From Brachybacterium huguangmaarense (lineage in GTDB: Bacteria; Actinomycetota; Actinomycetes; Actinomycetales; Dermabacteraceae): 64,000 nucleotides of DNA. This document shows, piece after piece, positions 27,916-36,474 of the stretch (positions are counted from its first letter, which is position 1; each line of letters begins with the position of its first letter). The notes below the pieces were generated by a model. That model did not search any database. It was not told where the DNA came from and worked only from the letters and a program-made list of their open reading frames with translations. Where the stretch lies: NCBI RefSeq assembly GCF_025725725.1, contig NZ_CP107020.1, forward strand, positions 2,046,001 through 2,110,000, written 5' to 3'. Both the position numbers and the translations under genes were made by a program.

Positions 27916-27961
27916 GAGGAGTGCGCGCAGGTCACCGGGGAGTCCCGCGCAAGGGCGACCG

Positions 27962-28660
27962 TCACCTCGGGAAGGTGCGCCGGCCGGCCGAGCGCATGGC
28001 CGCGAGACGCGAGCGCCAGCGCTCCGGCCAGCCCTCGTCGACCCAGGCCGCATGCGGTTCGTGCCCCCGCTCACCGAGCCACTGGACCTCGTCGACCGCA
28101 AGGGCGTGGCGGGCGACCGCCGCCTCGACGACGTCGAGCGGGGAGGACCAGCCGTATCCGTCGAGAAGCGCGGCGGCCCGGGCCCGGCGCAGCGCGGTCT
28201 CCCGAGCGGTCAGGGGAGCTCCGCTCGGGTCGGTCTCGATCGGGACGGTCCAGAGCAGCGCGTAGGCGATGTCGTCGGAAGCGGGCCCGGGCCGCGCCGC
28301 GTCCCAGTCGAAGAGCCCGACGACCATCCCGTCCCTCCAGGTCATGTTGGCGGGCTTGGGGTCGCCGTGGCAGATCGTGGCTGCCGGCTCCCACGGGACG
28401 GACCAGTGTGCGTCCGCCGGGAGAACGACGTCCCGGGTCGCGTCCTGGACCCTCCGCAGCAGCGCCCCCATGGAGCGGGCGCCCTCGACCGAGACGCCGT
28501 CGGGCCACGCCGTGTCGCCGTCATCGCCGGCGACCAGGCCCACGTATTCGTACCGGTCGTCGAGCCCGAGCGGTCTGGGCACGGGGAGGTCGTGCTCCCC
28601 GAGGTGGTGGAGCAGGTGATGCACGGTCTCGCTCCACGGCTTGCGGGGGCGCCGGACCAC
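27962..28660 (-). CDS. APH-like phosphotransferase, N-terminus uncertain
   Basis: 232 residues from GTG 28660. Catalytic loop ATICHGDPKPANMTW (HGDxxxxN) and metal site VGLFDWDAARPG (DWD) are clear. The substrate is unknown. Upstream of 28660 the same frame stays open and reads EALLTDARRITIQGDVVRRP, family-like coding for about 25 residues with no usable start, until a TGA at 28739-28741. An ATG at 28740-28742 (overlapping that stop) is out of frame by one base, so a one-base indel around 28700-28740 may have split the true N-terminus. Confidence 0.75.
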   Translation of the reverse strand: MVRRPRKPWSETVHHLLHHLGEHDLPVPRPLGLDDRYEYVGLVAGDDGDTAWPDGVSVEGARSMGALLRRVQDATRDVVLPADAHWSVPWEPAATICHGDPKPANMTWRDGMVVGLFDWDAARPGPASDDIAYALLWTVPIETDPSGAPLTARETALRRARAAALLDGYGWSSPLDVVEAAVARHALAVDEVQWLGERGHEPHAAWVDEGWPERWRSRLAAMRSAGRRTFPR

Positions 28661-28738
28661 ATCGCCCTGGATCGTGATGCGTCGTGCGTCGGTCAGGAGG
28701 GCCTCCAGATGGTACGGGCGCGATCGGACGGAGCCGCG

Positions 28739-28960
28739 TCATCGTCCCCGGTTGCGGGGGTGCTGCCGGGCCAGGCGCTCGTTGCCGTGACGGTAGGCGC
28801 CCGTCACGCGGGCCATGAGCTGCTGCGGATCCTCGGTCTCGACGTCCTCGAGGAACGCGGCCGCGCGGGGTCCGCGGAGCGTGGCCGCGGTACGCCCGTG
28901 ATGGGTGATGATCACCTCGGCGCCGCGCACGAGGTAGGCGAAACCGTGAGGAGGTGGCAT
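28739..28960 (-). CDS. Small protein upstream of phosphotransferase
   Basis: 73 residues, ATG 28960, with GAGG-rich leader. Contains AYLVRGAEVIITHHGRTAATLRGPRAAAFLEDVETEDPQQLMARVTGAYRHGNERLARQHP, a compact beta-beta-alpha-like chain with no known motif. I do not recognise the family. Its stop overlaps an ATG of the phosphotransferase region, suggesting coupling. Confidence 0.6.
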   Translation of the reverse strand: MPPPHGFAYLVRGAEVIITHHGRTAATLRGPRAAAFLEDVETEDPQQLMARVTGAYRHGNERLARQHPRNRGR

Positions 28961-29136
28961 GCGGTCGACCGTAACGGCCGCATCCCGGGCGCGCACGGAC
29001 TTTTCGGCAGGTCGTCGTCGTGCGGCACGGCACGAGGGGCCGGGCGGCTGGGACTCCCCGCACATGCCTGACTCCCAGAGCCGCAGCCCTCCGTTCTCGC
29101 AGGGCCACGGCCCTCACAGACAGGGAAGTGCGGGGG

Positions 29137-29751
29137 TCACCGGCCGTCGAGCGGCTTCTGGGCGAGGGCGCGCCACGTGTAGACCCGATCGTCGCGCCCC
29201 AGCTCGATCAGGGAATGCCTCGGGGCCGCGACCTCGACCTCCCGGGCGTCGCGCACCGCCTCGCGGACCGCCGCGACATCGACCTCGCCGCTGAAGTACG
29301 CGAGACTCACGTGCGGATAAAACCGCTGCCCCGACGGGGGACCGTCGATGCGCCCCACGGCCGCCTCCTGCCGCGCCTTGAGCGCGTCGATCCACGGGCT
29401 GCGGCGGGCGGACAGGAAGAGCGCCTCCGGGGACAGCACGAGCTCGTCGAACACGAGGGGGCGCACGGCGAGGTCCTCGTCGAGCGCCCGCACGAGCTCG
29501 GCGACCTGCTCCTCACCGAGATCCGTGCTGAATCCGGCGCCCGTCATGGTCAGGTGCAGCCAGGAGACCGGGACCACGTCGACGTGGTCGAGGGCGCCTA
29601 GGCGAGGAGCCAGCCGCTCCGCCTCGGCATGCAGGGCGGGGGCGTCCTCGAACGTCAGGTGATACGTGAGGTAGCGCGTGCCGGGACCCCAGCCGGGGCG
29701 CCACCACCAGTGGTCCTGCGTCCTGTCGAACTCCAGCTCCCGAAGATCCAT
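29137..29751 (-). CDS. 2'-5' RNA ligase-like (2H phosphoesterase) protein
   Basis: 204 residues. The two HxT/S motifs of the 2H family are WLHLTMTGAGF and FYPHVSLAYFSG, about 90 residues apart. The family cleaves or ligates 2',5' or cyclic phosphodiesters. N-terminus MDLRELEFDRTQDHWWWRPGW is Trp-rich and may sit near the pocket. Target RNA or nucleotide unknown. Confidence 0.82.
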   Translation of the reverse strand: MDLRELEFDRTQDHWWWRPGWGPGTRYLTYHLTFEDAPALHAEAERLAPRLGALDHVDVVPVSWLHLTMTGAGFSTDLGEEQVAELVRALDEDLAVRPLVFDELVLSPEALFLSARRSPWIDALKARQEAAVGRIDGPPSGQRFYPHVSLAYFSGEVDVAAVREAVRDAREVEVAAPRHSLIELGRDDRVYTWRALAQKPLDGR

Positions 29752-29893
29752 GCCTGCGACCCTACGACCCGACCCGACACGTGGACCGGTATGCCCGGTT
29801 TCGCCTCGGCAGGCCTCTCACCAGCCCTGTCACGCGCGCCGGACAGGAGTAAGGTCGCTGGCCGAGCGGAACCGATCGAATCGAGGTATCGAG

Positions 29894-30619
29894 ATGAACG
29901 TCCGCACGATGGCACGCAGCACCGCCGCGCTCTGCGCGGTGGGAGTCCTCGGCCTGGGGGCCGCCGCATGCGGCTCCAGCACTGACACCGGCGAGACCGC
30001 CGCGACCACGACCGCGGCCGCCTCCGACAGCGGAGGCGCCGCGCTCCCGAGCGACGGAGGAGGCGGCTCCGTCGCGAGCGACAGCGGGGGAGGGGCGACC
30101 GGCGCCTCGTCCGCCTCGAGCAATCCGAGCTCCTCGCCGTCCGCCACCGCGTCGAGCTCCTCGAGCGGCGGCTCGTCGGACGACGAGGTCGCGACGTGCG
30201 ACGTCGGCGACCTGCAGGCCGCCGCGACCCAGGGCGACTCGAGTGCCGGACACGTGCACTACGACCTGACGTTCACGAACACCTCCGACGACCCCTGCCG
30301 CCTGAGCGGCTTCCCGGGCGTGTCCGTCGTCGCCGGCGGCGACGGCAAGCAGGTCGGCGCCGCGGCCGAGCATGCCGACGACAAGGGCGAGCCGACCGTG
30401 CTGATCCCCCACGCCACCGCGCACGCGACGATCGAGGCCGTCAACATCGGCGACGACGGCGGACCGCTCGGCGACTCGTGCAAGCCCGTGGACGCCGACG
30501 GCTGGCGCATCTACCCGCCCGACTCCACGAAGGCGCTGTTCATCCGCGCCGAGGGCATGAAGGCCTGCTCGGCCGATGCCGACTGGCTCACGGTCACCGG
30601 GGTGCACCCCGCGAGCTGA
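29894..30619 (+). CDS. DUF4232 lipoprotein
   Basis: 241 residues. Lipobox LGLGAAAC gives a lipid-anchored Cys at about residue 26 after a short signal peptide. A Ser/Gly/Thr-rich linker of about 70 residues leads to a DUF4232 domain (HVHYDLTFTNTSDDPCRLSGFPGVSVV ... LIPHATAHATIEAVNI) with two likely disulphide cysteine pairs (CRLSG, DSCKP, MKACS). Surface-exposed in Gram-positive cells; function unknown. Confidence 0.88.
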   Translation: MNVRTMARSTAALCAVGVLGLGAAACGSSTDTGETAATTTAAASDSGGAALPSDGGGGSVASDSGGGATGASSASSNPSSSPSATASSSSSGGSSDDEVATCDVGDLQAAATQGDSSAGHVHYDLTFTNTSDDPCRLSGFPGVSVVAGGDGKQVGAAAEHADDKGEPTVLIPHATAHATIEAVNIGDDGGPLGDSCKPVDADGWRIYPPDSTKALFIRAEGMKACSADADWLTVTGVHPAS

Positions 30620-30644
30620 CCGCGCCGCCGCCCGCGGCACCCGC

Positions 30645-30685
30645 ACGGCCTGCCGGTCCTCCTGCGCGGAGAGCCGGCAGGCCGT
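30645..30685 (+). terminator. Hairpin terminator after lipoprotein gene
   Basis: 12-base-pair stem (30645-30656 with 30674-30685), 17-base loop, 25 bases after the stop. Confidence 0.65.
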
Positions 30686-30769
30686 CCTCCTGCCGCCGCA
30701 CCTCTCAGCCGCCTGCTGCGGCGCCCTTCTGCGTGACCGACCGCACGGGGCTCACGCCGGCCATGTAGT

Positions 30770-30794
30770 TAGCCGCCTGATAGTATGTCGGCTA
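30770..30794 (+). promoter_or_regulatory. Promoter with overlapping inverted repeat, probable MarR operator
   Basis: TAGCCG (30770-30775) and CGGCTA (30789-30794) are inverted repeats 13 bases apart. The -10 box TAGTAT (30781-30786) sits between them, seven bases from ATG 30794. MarR-type proteins commonly repress their own promoter at such sites. Confidence 0.6.
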
Positions 30795-31279
30795 TGGAAA
30801 CGGTCATCGGCACCCAGCAGGGCCTCTTGCTGCAGCGTCTCGACGACGAGCCTGAGGCGACGTTCATCCTGGGCCTGCTCGCGACGGGACGGCGCATCGA
30901 CCGGGCCTACAACGCCCTCCTCGCCGAGCACGAGCTGTCCGGGGGGCGCTTCGCGACCCTGCTGGCCGTGAACGAGACGCCGGGCATCACCCCGGCGCGC
31001 CTCGCCGAGCAGCTCGACGTCACGCGCGCGACCGTCACCGGACTGGTCGAGCGCCTCGTCGCCCGCGACCTGCTCGTGCGCGGGACGGACCCGACCGACC
31101 GCCGTCTGCAGACGCTGACGGTCACGGAGGCCGGGGCCCAGCTGATCGAGGAGGTCGTGCCCCTGCTGAGCCGCCAGCTCAGCAGGCTCGCCGCGGGCGT
31201 CCCCCAGGACGGCCGTGACGCGACCCTGCACCTGCTCGCCCTCGTGCGACGCAACCTGGACGACGGCCCCGCCGCCTGA
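30794..31279 (+). CDS. MarR-family regulator
   Basis: 161 residues from ATG 30794 (an ATG at 30785 lies partly inside the -10 box and is less likely). Winged HTH: ELSGGRFATLLAVNETPGITPARLAEQLDVTRATVTGLVERLVARDLLVRGTDPTDRRLQTLTVT with the D-R-R wing. It is 43 bases upstream of the broken FUSC transporter and likely represses it. Confidence 0.9.
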   Translation: METVIGTQQGLLLQRLDDEPEATFILGLLATGRRIDRAYNALLAEHELSGGRFATLLAVNETPGITPARLAEQLDVTRATVTGLVERLVARDLLVRGTDPTDRRLQTLTVTEAGAQLIEEVVPLLSRQLSRLAAGVPQDGRDATLHLLALVRRNLDDGPAA

Positions 31280-31322
31280 GCGGCCCCCTTCCACCCAGAC
31301 CGACAAGGAGAGTTCTGCGACG

Positions 31323-33267
31323 ATGGATTCACGTGCACTGCGCGAGGCGGCACGACGCGGGCTGAAGCCCGGAAGACCCCTGCAGTCCGCGCCCGCGCTC
31401 CTGCGCGTGGGCCGTCGGCATGCTCGTCGCCTCCGTCGTGGGATACCTCCTGCACGACCCCGTGGACCAGATGCTGGTCACCGTGGGCGCCTTCCTCGGC
31501 ACCATTTCCGCGATCATGCCGCACAACCGGTCGCGCCTGCTCGCGACCGCCGTGACGAGCCTCGCGCAGATCGTCGCCGCCGCCCTCGGCGCGCTGTGCT
31601 CCGGGCACTGGGCGATCGTCTTCCCTGTCATCTTCGTGATGTTCCTGATCTCGGGCCTGCTGCGGGCCGCCGCGATGGGCATCAGCATCCGCACCACCGT
31701 CGTGACGATCGTCTTCCTGGCCTTCGCCGAGATCTCCTCGACCCTGAGAGTGAGCACGCTGCGGATGATCGGGTTCTTCACCCTCGGCTTCGTGATCCTC
31801 AACCTCGCCCAGCCGCTGCCGCCGTACGGATCGCGGCACTCGGCGCAGCGCCGCGCGGTCTCGGCCCTCTACCGGACGATCGCCGCCGGCGCTCCCGCCG
31901 ACCCCGCCCTGCTGGCCGCCGATCGCAGCGTCGCCCTGCTGCGGCGCCATCGTCACCGCGAGCTCGACCGTCTGGCCCAGCTCGTCTCGCACGGCGAGGA
32001 GATCGCCCAGCTGCTCACCGCCTTCGACGAGGACGACCACGAGCAGCGCATATGGCGCGACGTGACGCTGCACCAGCTCCAGGCGATCGCCCCGGAGATC
32101 GCACGCGCCCGGCCGAGCGGCCACCTCGCCCCGGCCGCGTGGCCGACCGAGCCCGGCAACGATCTCGAGCGCGCCCTGGTGCGGGCCGTCGACGACACGA
32201 CCCGCCTCGCCGCGGGCGGCGACGTCCCGCCCGTCTCGGACGAGCGGAGCACCCCGACCTCGTTCGAGCTCGTCCGCGACGAGCTGCGGTGGGGCTCCCC
32301 GGTCCTGCACCACGCGCTGCGCCTGGCCATCGCGTCCGTCCTCGGCCAGGTGATCGGCATGGGGGTCGGCGCCCTGCTGGGGGCCGACGCGTTCCTCGCC
32401 GGCCACGGCTTCTGGGTCGTCGTGGCGGCGGCCCTCATCGTCTTCCCCGACTACGGGATGACCTTCTCCCGCGGCATCGGCCGCAGCGCCGGCACCATCG
32501 CAGGGGCGATCCTCGGCGTGCTGATCGCCCTGCTGCCGCTGTCGCCGCTCCTGCACACGATCGTGCTGTTCGTGCTGTTCTGCGGCTACCTCGTGTTCCG
32601 CAGCAGCGGCCAGCCGTGCACGATGTTCTGAGTGGTGGCGTGGATCGGCTCCCTCACGGCGGGGCCGCTCGGTGCGACCACGCGCGGCCTGGACACGATC
32701 ATCGGCTGCGTGCTCGCCTTCGCCGCCTATCTCATCGCCCCCACCTGGCAGCGGCGCCTGCTCACCGAGCGCCTGACCGAGTGGGCGCGGGCCGCCGCCG
32801 AGCACCTCGACGCCCTCGTGCTGCTGTGGAACGACGATGACGAGGAGCACCGGCTGGCCGTCTCCCATTCCGTGCTGCGCGCCCGCGTGACGCGCGTCGA
32901 GTTCGCGACCTCGGCCCAGAGCGCACGCGTCGAGCCGCGGGACCGCCACGGCCGATGGGAGGACGACGCCCTGGAGGCCGCGAACGCCGGCGTCACCGCC
33001 GTCACGCGGCACATCGCGGCCCTGTCCGCTCTGGTCCCGCTCACCTCGGCCGAGGATCGCGCCCTGATCGGGGTCGAGGTCGAGCGGGCCTCGCACGAGC
33101 TGCGCGCGATCGCGGGCGCCGAGGCGCTGCCCGCCGCCGAGGAGGGGAGCCGGGCGATCGCCTCGCGCCGTGCCGTCCGGGTGCTCGAACGTCTGCGCGG
33201 CGAGGTCGACGCCCTGGTCGACGCCGCGGCGACGGCCGAGAGCCCGCACGAGCAGGTCTCCGCCTGA
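31323..33267 (+). pseudogene. FUSC-family membrane transporter, broken
   Basis: ATG 31323 after AAGGAG. Starts MDSRALREAARRGLKPGRPLQ, then a frameshift near 31404-31410 (the frame after it reads WAVGMLVASVVGYLLHDP). The body has a first block of about five helices, a soluble centre (SHGEEIAQLLTAFDE), and a second block of helices (LRLAIASVLGQVIGMGVGAL onwards). After FRSSGQPCTMF an in-frame TGA (32629-32631) precedes VVAWIGSLTAGPLG..., so the C-terminal half is detached. FUSC/aromatic-acid exporter proteins have this double-bundle layout. Two independent lesions: likely inactive. Confidence 0.8.
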
Positions 33268-33274
33268 GCACGGC

Positions 33275-33294
33275 GCCCGGTCGGCCGACCGGGC
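33275..33294. terminator. Palindromic hairpin between convergent genes
   Basis: A 20-base perfect palindrome just past the FUSC end and before the MerR stop. Suits both strands. Confidence 0.6.
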
Positions 33295-33307
33295 CGCGTC
33301 GTGCGCC

Positions 33308-33715
33308 TCAGCTGTGCGCCTCCGCGGATCCCACCGGCGCGTCCAGCGGTCCCCGGTACGAGTCGAGCTCCTCCCGCCAGGCGCGCAGCTGCGCGCGAGC
33401 ATCGCGCAGGGCGTCCTCCTTGGCGTCCAGCGCCTCTTCGAGCTCGTCCATCGCCGAGCGCATCGCGTCGATGCGCTCCCCGGCGGTGACGGTCCCCTCC
33501 TTCACCCGGAGCACGCTGCGCACCTGGGCGATGGAGAAGCCGGTCGACCTCAGCGCGGTGACCACCGCGAGCTGGTCCAGCGCGGCCTCGTCGTAGAGCC
33601 GGTGGCCCGACGCGGTGCGACCCGACGGCGTGACCAGACCCCTGCGCCCGTAGTAGCGCAGCGCGTCGTGGCTGAGCCCGGAGCGCCGGGCGATCTCACC
33701 GATGGACAGCGACAT
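33308..33715 (-). CDS. MerR-family regulator
   Basis: 135 residues. HTH MSLSIGEIARRSGLSHDALRYYGRRGLVTPSGRTASGHRLYDEAALDQLAVVTALRSTGFSIAQVRSVLR is canonical MerR, followed by a coiled-coil (residues 75-115, AMDELEEALDAKEDALRDARAQL). It lacks a metal-binding Cys set, so it is not of the metal sensor class. Second gene after the membrane protein below, overlapping it by 20 bases. The promoter of that operon is a MerR-type site, so autoregulation is likely. Confidence 0.92.
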   Translation of the reverse strand: MSLSIGEIARRSGLSHDALRYYGRRGLVTPSGRTASGHRLYDEAALDQLAVVTALRSTGFSIAQVRSVLRVKEGTVTAGERIDAMRSAMDELEEALDAKEDALRDARAQLRAWREELDSYRGPLDAPVGSAEAHS

Positions 33716-34094
33716 AGCGCCAGTAGAGCACGAGCACGACGATCAGGAGCAGGCCCCGCACGAGGTGGTGGACCAGGTGGAACTCGCCGACGGCGCGCCC
33801 CCAGGCGAGCGGACCGGCGACCACGGCGGCAACGGTCACCAGCGACAGGCCGAGGAGCACGGGCGGGGCGGTGACGTCGAGGTGCAGCGCGCGGTCCGCG
33901 GAGGGGCGGGGCACGAGGGCGAGCGCGACGCATGCGGCAGCGCCCACCGCCCCGATCGCGGAGAGCGCCCACGGCAGCGCCCACCGGGCCAGGGCGAGGT
34001 CTCGGAGATGAGCCTCGCCGGGCATAACGACCAGGGCGAGGATCTGCGTGATCACCACGGTCACGAGGGGCACGAGCAGCAGGAGTGCGGTCAT
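33696..34094 (-). CDS. Four-helix membrane protein under MerR control
   Basis: 132 residues with about four hydrophobic segments: LLLLVPLVTVVITQILALVV, ALPWALSAIGAVGAAACVALALV, VLLGLSLVTVAAVVAGPLAWG and GLLLIVVLVLYWRYVAV. No family recognised. ATG 34094 is set by the promoter: -10 is seven bases upstream and there is no ribosome site. A longer start at 34148 would lie inside the operator and is unlikely. Confidence 0.78.
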   Translation of the reverse strand: MTALLLLVPLVTVVITQILALVVMPGEAHLRDLALARWALPWALSAIGAVGAAACVALALVPRPSADRALHLDVTAPPVLLGLSLVTVAAVVAGPLAWGRAVGEFHLVHHLVRGLLLIVVLVLYWRYVAVHR

Positions 34095-34132
34095 GACAGC
34101 GACTCTGGGACCTGGTGCGCGCACCAGGTCAA
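34094..34132 (-). promoter_or_regulatory. MerR-type promoter with 19-bp spacer and palindrome
   Basis: Minus strand: -35 TTGACC (34127-34132), 19-base spacer (34108-34126), -10 CAGAGT (34102-34107), then seven bases to ATG 34094. A perfect 22-base palindrome (34109-34130, half-site GACCTGGTGCG) fills the spacer and enters the -35. A 19-base spacer with central palindrome is the hallmark of MerR-activated promoters. Confidence 0.85.
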
Positions 34133-34202
34133 GGATCCCGCTGCGCATCGGCTCGCTGTCCCCGGCCCCGGGGGTGCGCGAGGGCACGATTATGCTGACC
34201 GG

Positions 34203-35054
34203 ATGCGCAGAGTCCGGCGATGGAGGGCCTCCCTCGCTGTCGCGGTCCCTCTCGCCGTCGTCTCGATGACGGGCTGCGGCACCGATGCCGCGCCGACGGC
34301 CCGTCCGGAAGGCACGCAGACCGCCGGCCGGGCGTCCTTCGGGCCGGTGACGGCGTTCGACTATCAGCTCGGCGGCCCTTACACGCCTCCGGCGGGGACG
34401 GAGCTGGTGGTGCGGGACCGGACCGAGCCCCCGGTCGAGGGCGTGTTCTCGGTCTGCTACGTCAACGGCTTCCAGACCCAGCCCGGCGAGCACGACGTGT
34501 GGCCCGAGGACGCTCTGCTCAGCGCGGACGGACAGCCCGTCGTCGATCCTGACTGGCCCGACGAAGTCCTCCTGGACACCTCGACGAGCGGCAGGCGCGA
34601 CGCGATCGTGAAGGTCGTCTCGCCCTGGATCCAGGGATGCGCGGACGCCGGCTTCCAGGCCGTCGAAGTGGACAACCTCGACAGCTTCACCCGCTCGCAC
34701 GGCGCCCTCACCCTCGAGGACAATCTCGCTCTCGCCGCGTCCTTGGCCGACGTGGCGCACGGGGCCGGCCTCGCGGTGGGCCAGAAGAACGCCGCCGAGT
34801 ACACGCCGCGCCTGAGGGACGAGGCCGGGTTCGACTTCGCCGTCGGCGAGGAGTGCGCGGCCTACGACGAATGCTCGGCGTACACGGACGTCTACGGCGA
34901 GGCGGTCATCGACGTCGAGTACTCGGACGACCTGCCTCGGAGCTTCGACGAGATGTGCGAGGATCCTGCGTCGCCGCGCTCGATGATCCTCCGCGACCGC
35001 GACCTCGTCACCCCCGAGGATGACGGCTACGTCTTCGAGGACTGCACGCCCTGA
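34203..35054 (+). CDS. GH114-like secreted lipoprotein
   Basis: 283 residues, ATG 34203 six bases after TATGCT (34191-34196), so probably leaderless. Lipobox VVSMTGC. The TIM-barrel shows FDYQLGGPY, VCYVNGFQ, GCADAGFQAVEVDNLDSF and VGQKNAAEYT, matching the glycoside hydrolase family 114/endo-alpha-1,4-polygalactosaminidase group. Would act outside the cell on amino-sugar polymers; unproven. Divergent from the MerR operon, 108 bases apart. Confidence 0.82.
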   Translation: MRRVRRWRASLAVAVPLAVVSMTGCGTDAAPTARPEGTQTAGRASFGPVTAFDYQLGGPYTPPAGTELVVRDRTEPPVEGVFSVCYVNGFQTQPGEHDVWPEDALLSADGQPVVDPDWPDEVLLDTSTSGRRDAIVKVVSPWIQGCADAGFQAVEVDNLDSFTRSHGALTLEDNLALAASLADVAHGAGLAVGQKNAAEYTPRLRDEAGFDFAVGEECAAYDECSAYTDVYGEAVIDVEYSDDLPRSFDEMCEDPASPRSMILRDRDLVTPEDDGYVFEDCTP

Positions 35055-35316
35055 GATGTGGGGGCGAGGCTGGACGGGGCGTGGCGGTCGAGGCAGTGGG
35101 TCGAGCAGCTCGGACACGAACCGCCCCGCGATAGGCTTCCCGTCGTATGTCATGGAGCGAACCGAATGCCTCCCTCTGCGACGAACACGACTGGTCGAGA
35201 GCGACGGGGACGATGGACGAGATGTCGGTCCGACATGGCCGCAGCCGCCGATGCCGCGAGGTCGAGGCGCCGTGAGGGGCGCCCGACGCCCTGAGGATCT
35301 CCTCGCGGGGGCCGAC

Positions 35317-35865
35317 GTGAGCCCGCCCCTGCACGGTCGCCGTGATGAGGTCGCCGGAGTGAGCACCTTCGCCGTGGAGGGCGGGACCTCCGCCGGTTCG
35401 AGAGCACCGGTCGTCGTCGTGCATGGGCTGGCGCTGTCGAGCCGGTACCTGCGCCCCACTCTCGCCCGTCTCGGCGCCATGCGACGCGTCTTCGCCCCCG
35501 ACCTCCCCGGCGTGGGCCGCAGCCAGGATGCCAAGGAGCCGGCGACCATGGCCGATCTCGCTGACGGACTCGCACAGTGGATGAGGCAGGTCGGCCTCCA
35601 CCGGGCCGACGTCGTCGGTCATTCGTTGGGATGCCACGTGGTCGGCGAACTCGCGGTACGGCATCCGGGCCTCGTCCGTCGGGTCGTCCTCGCGTCTCCG
35701 TCGCGTGACCCCGCTCATCCTGCGGTCTGGCAGAGCGCATGGCGGCTGGCCGTCGACGCGCCGCGGGAGCGGCTCGGCATCCTGCCTCTTGCGGTCGTCG
35801 ACTACGTGCGTGCAGGGCCGATCACGATGCTCAAGGTGCTGGCCTCGGCACGCCGTACCCCCTGA
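35317..35865 (+). pseudogene. Alpha/beta hydrolase, 3'-truncated by IS remnant
   Basis: 182 residues. VVVVHGLALSSRYLRPTL gives the oxyanion HG motif and VVGHSLGCHVVGEL the nucleophile elbow GxSxG. The catalytic Asp and His that should follow are missing: the frame runs into transposase DNA at about 35848 and ends at ARRTP. Start is uncertain (GTG 35317, GTG 35359 or upstream). Lies 260 bases after the GH114 gene. The truncated enzyme is very likely inactive. Confidence 0.75.
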
Positions 35866-36227
35866 AGGCCAGCTCCTCGCATGAGCCGGGCGACCTGGTC
35901 ACGGCCCACATCCCAGCCAGCGCGCCGCATCGCGTGATGCATCTTCCGCACCCCGCGGCGCAAGCGCCGGTTCTCCTCCTCGAGTGACTCGCCGCTGCCG
36001 GTGACTGGTTCGGTGGGGCCGTAGCGGTTGCACCAGATCCGCAGGGTCTCCAGGCCGACACCGAGTTGGGGTGCGATGGCCCGGATCGACTCTGCGCGCG
36101 GGCCTCCCTCGCGGGCCTGGCGCTCGTAGACCATCCGCACAGCGCGGTCACGCAGCTCGGGACTGAACTTCTTGGGCATACTCCGATTCTCCTTGCTGAG
36201 ACTCGGAACGAAACCCAGGGCGCTTCA
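35848..36227 (-). mobile_element. IS3-family remnant (orfA fused to a piece of orfB)
   Basis: ATG 36179 starts MPKKFSPELRDRAVRMVYERQ, an IS3 OrfA HTH ending LEEENRRLRR. It then jumps to GVRKMHHAMRRAGWDVGRDQVARLMRGAGLQGVRR, from the middle of OrfB, so the frameshift region and OrfB start are deleted. The minus-strand terminus TGAAGCGCCC (ending at 36227) looks like an intact IS3 inverted-repeat end. The other end is lost inside the hydrolase gene. Cannot transpose. Confidence 0.85.
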
Positions 36228-36474
36228 ACCTCGTCGCCCCGTGGGGCGTTCCGAGTCGAGAAGGACGTTAGGCGCGGCAGCGAGGTGCTCTCCTGTCCCA
36301 TGATCACGCCCCTGCTCGCTGGTCCGTGCTGGTGTGCTCTTGCATACCGGTCTGGACTACCGGAGTACGACGCCGGCCCTCGCCCGGATCGGCATCGAGA
36401 ACCGATCCGTGCAGAGAGCCGGCCCGCGACCGCCGCTGAGGCGATGGTCGGGGGCCGGGGACGACGGCGCGAAA

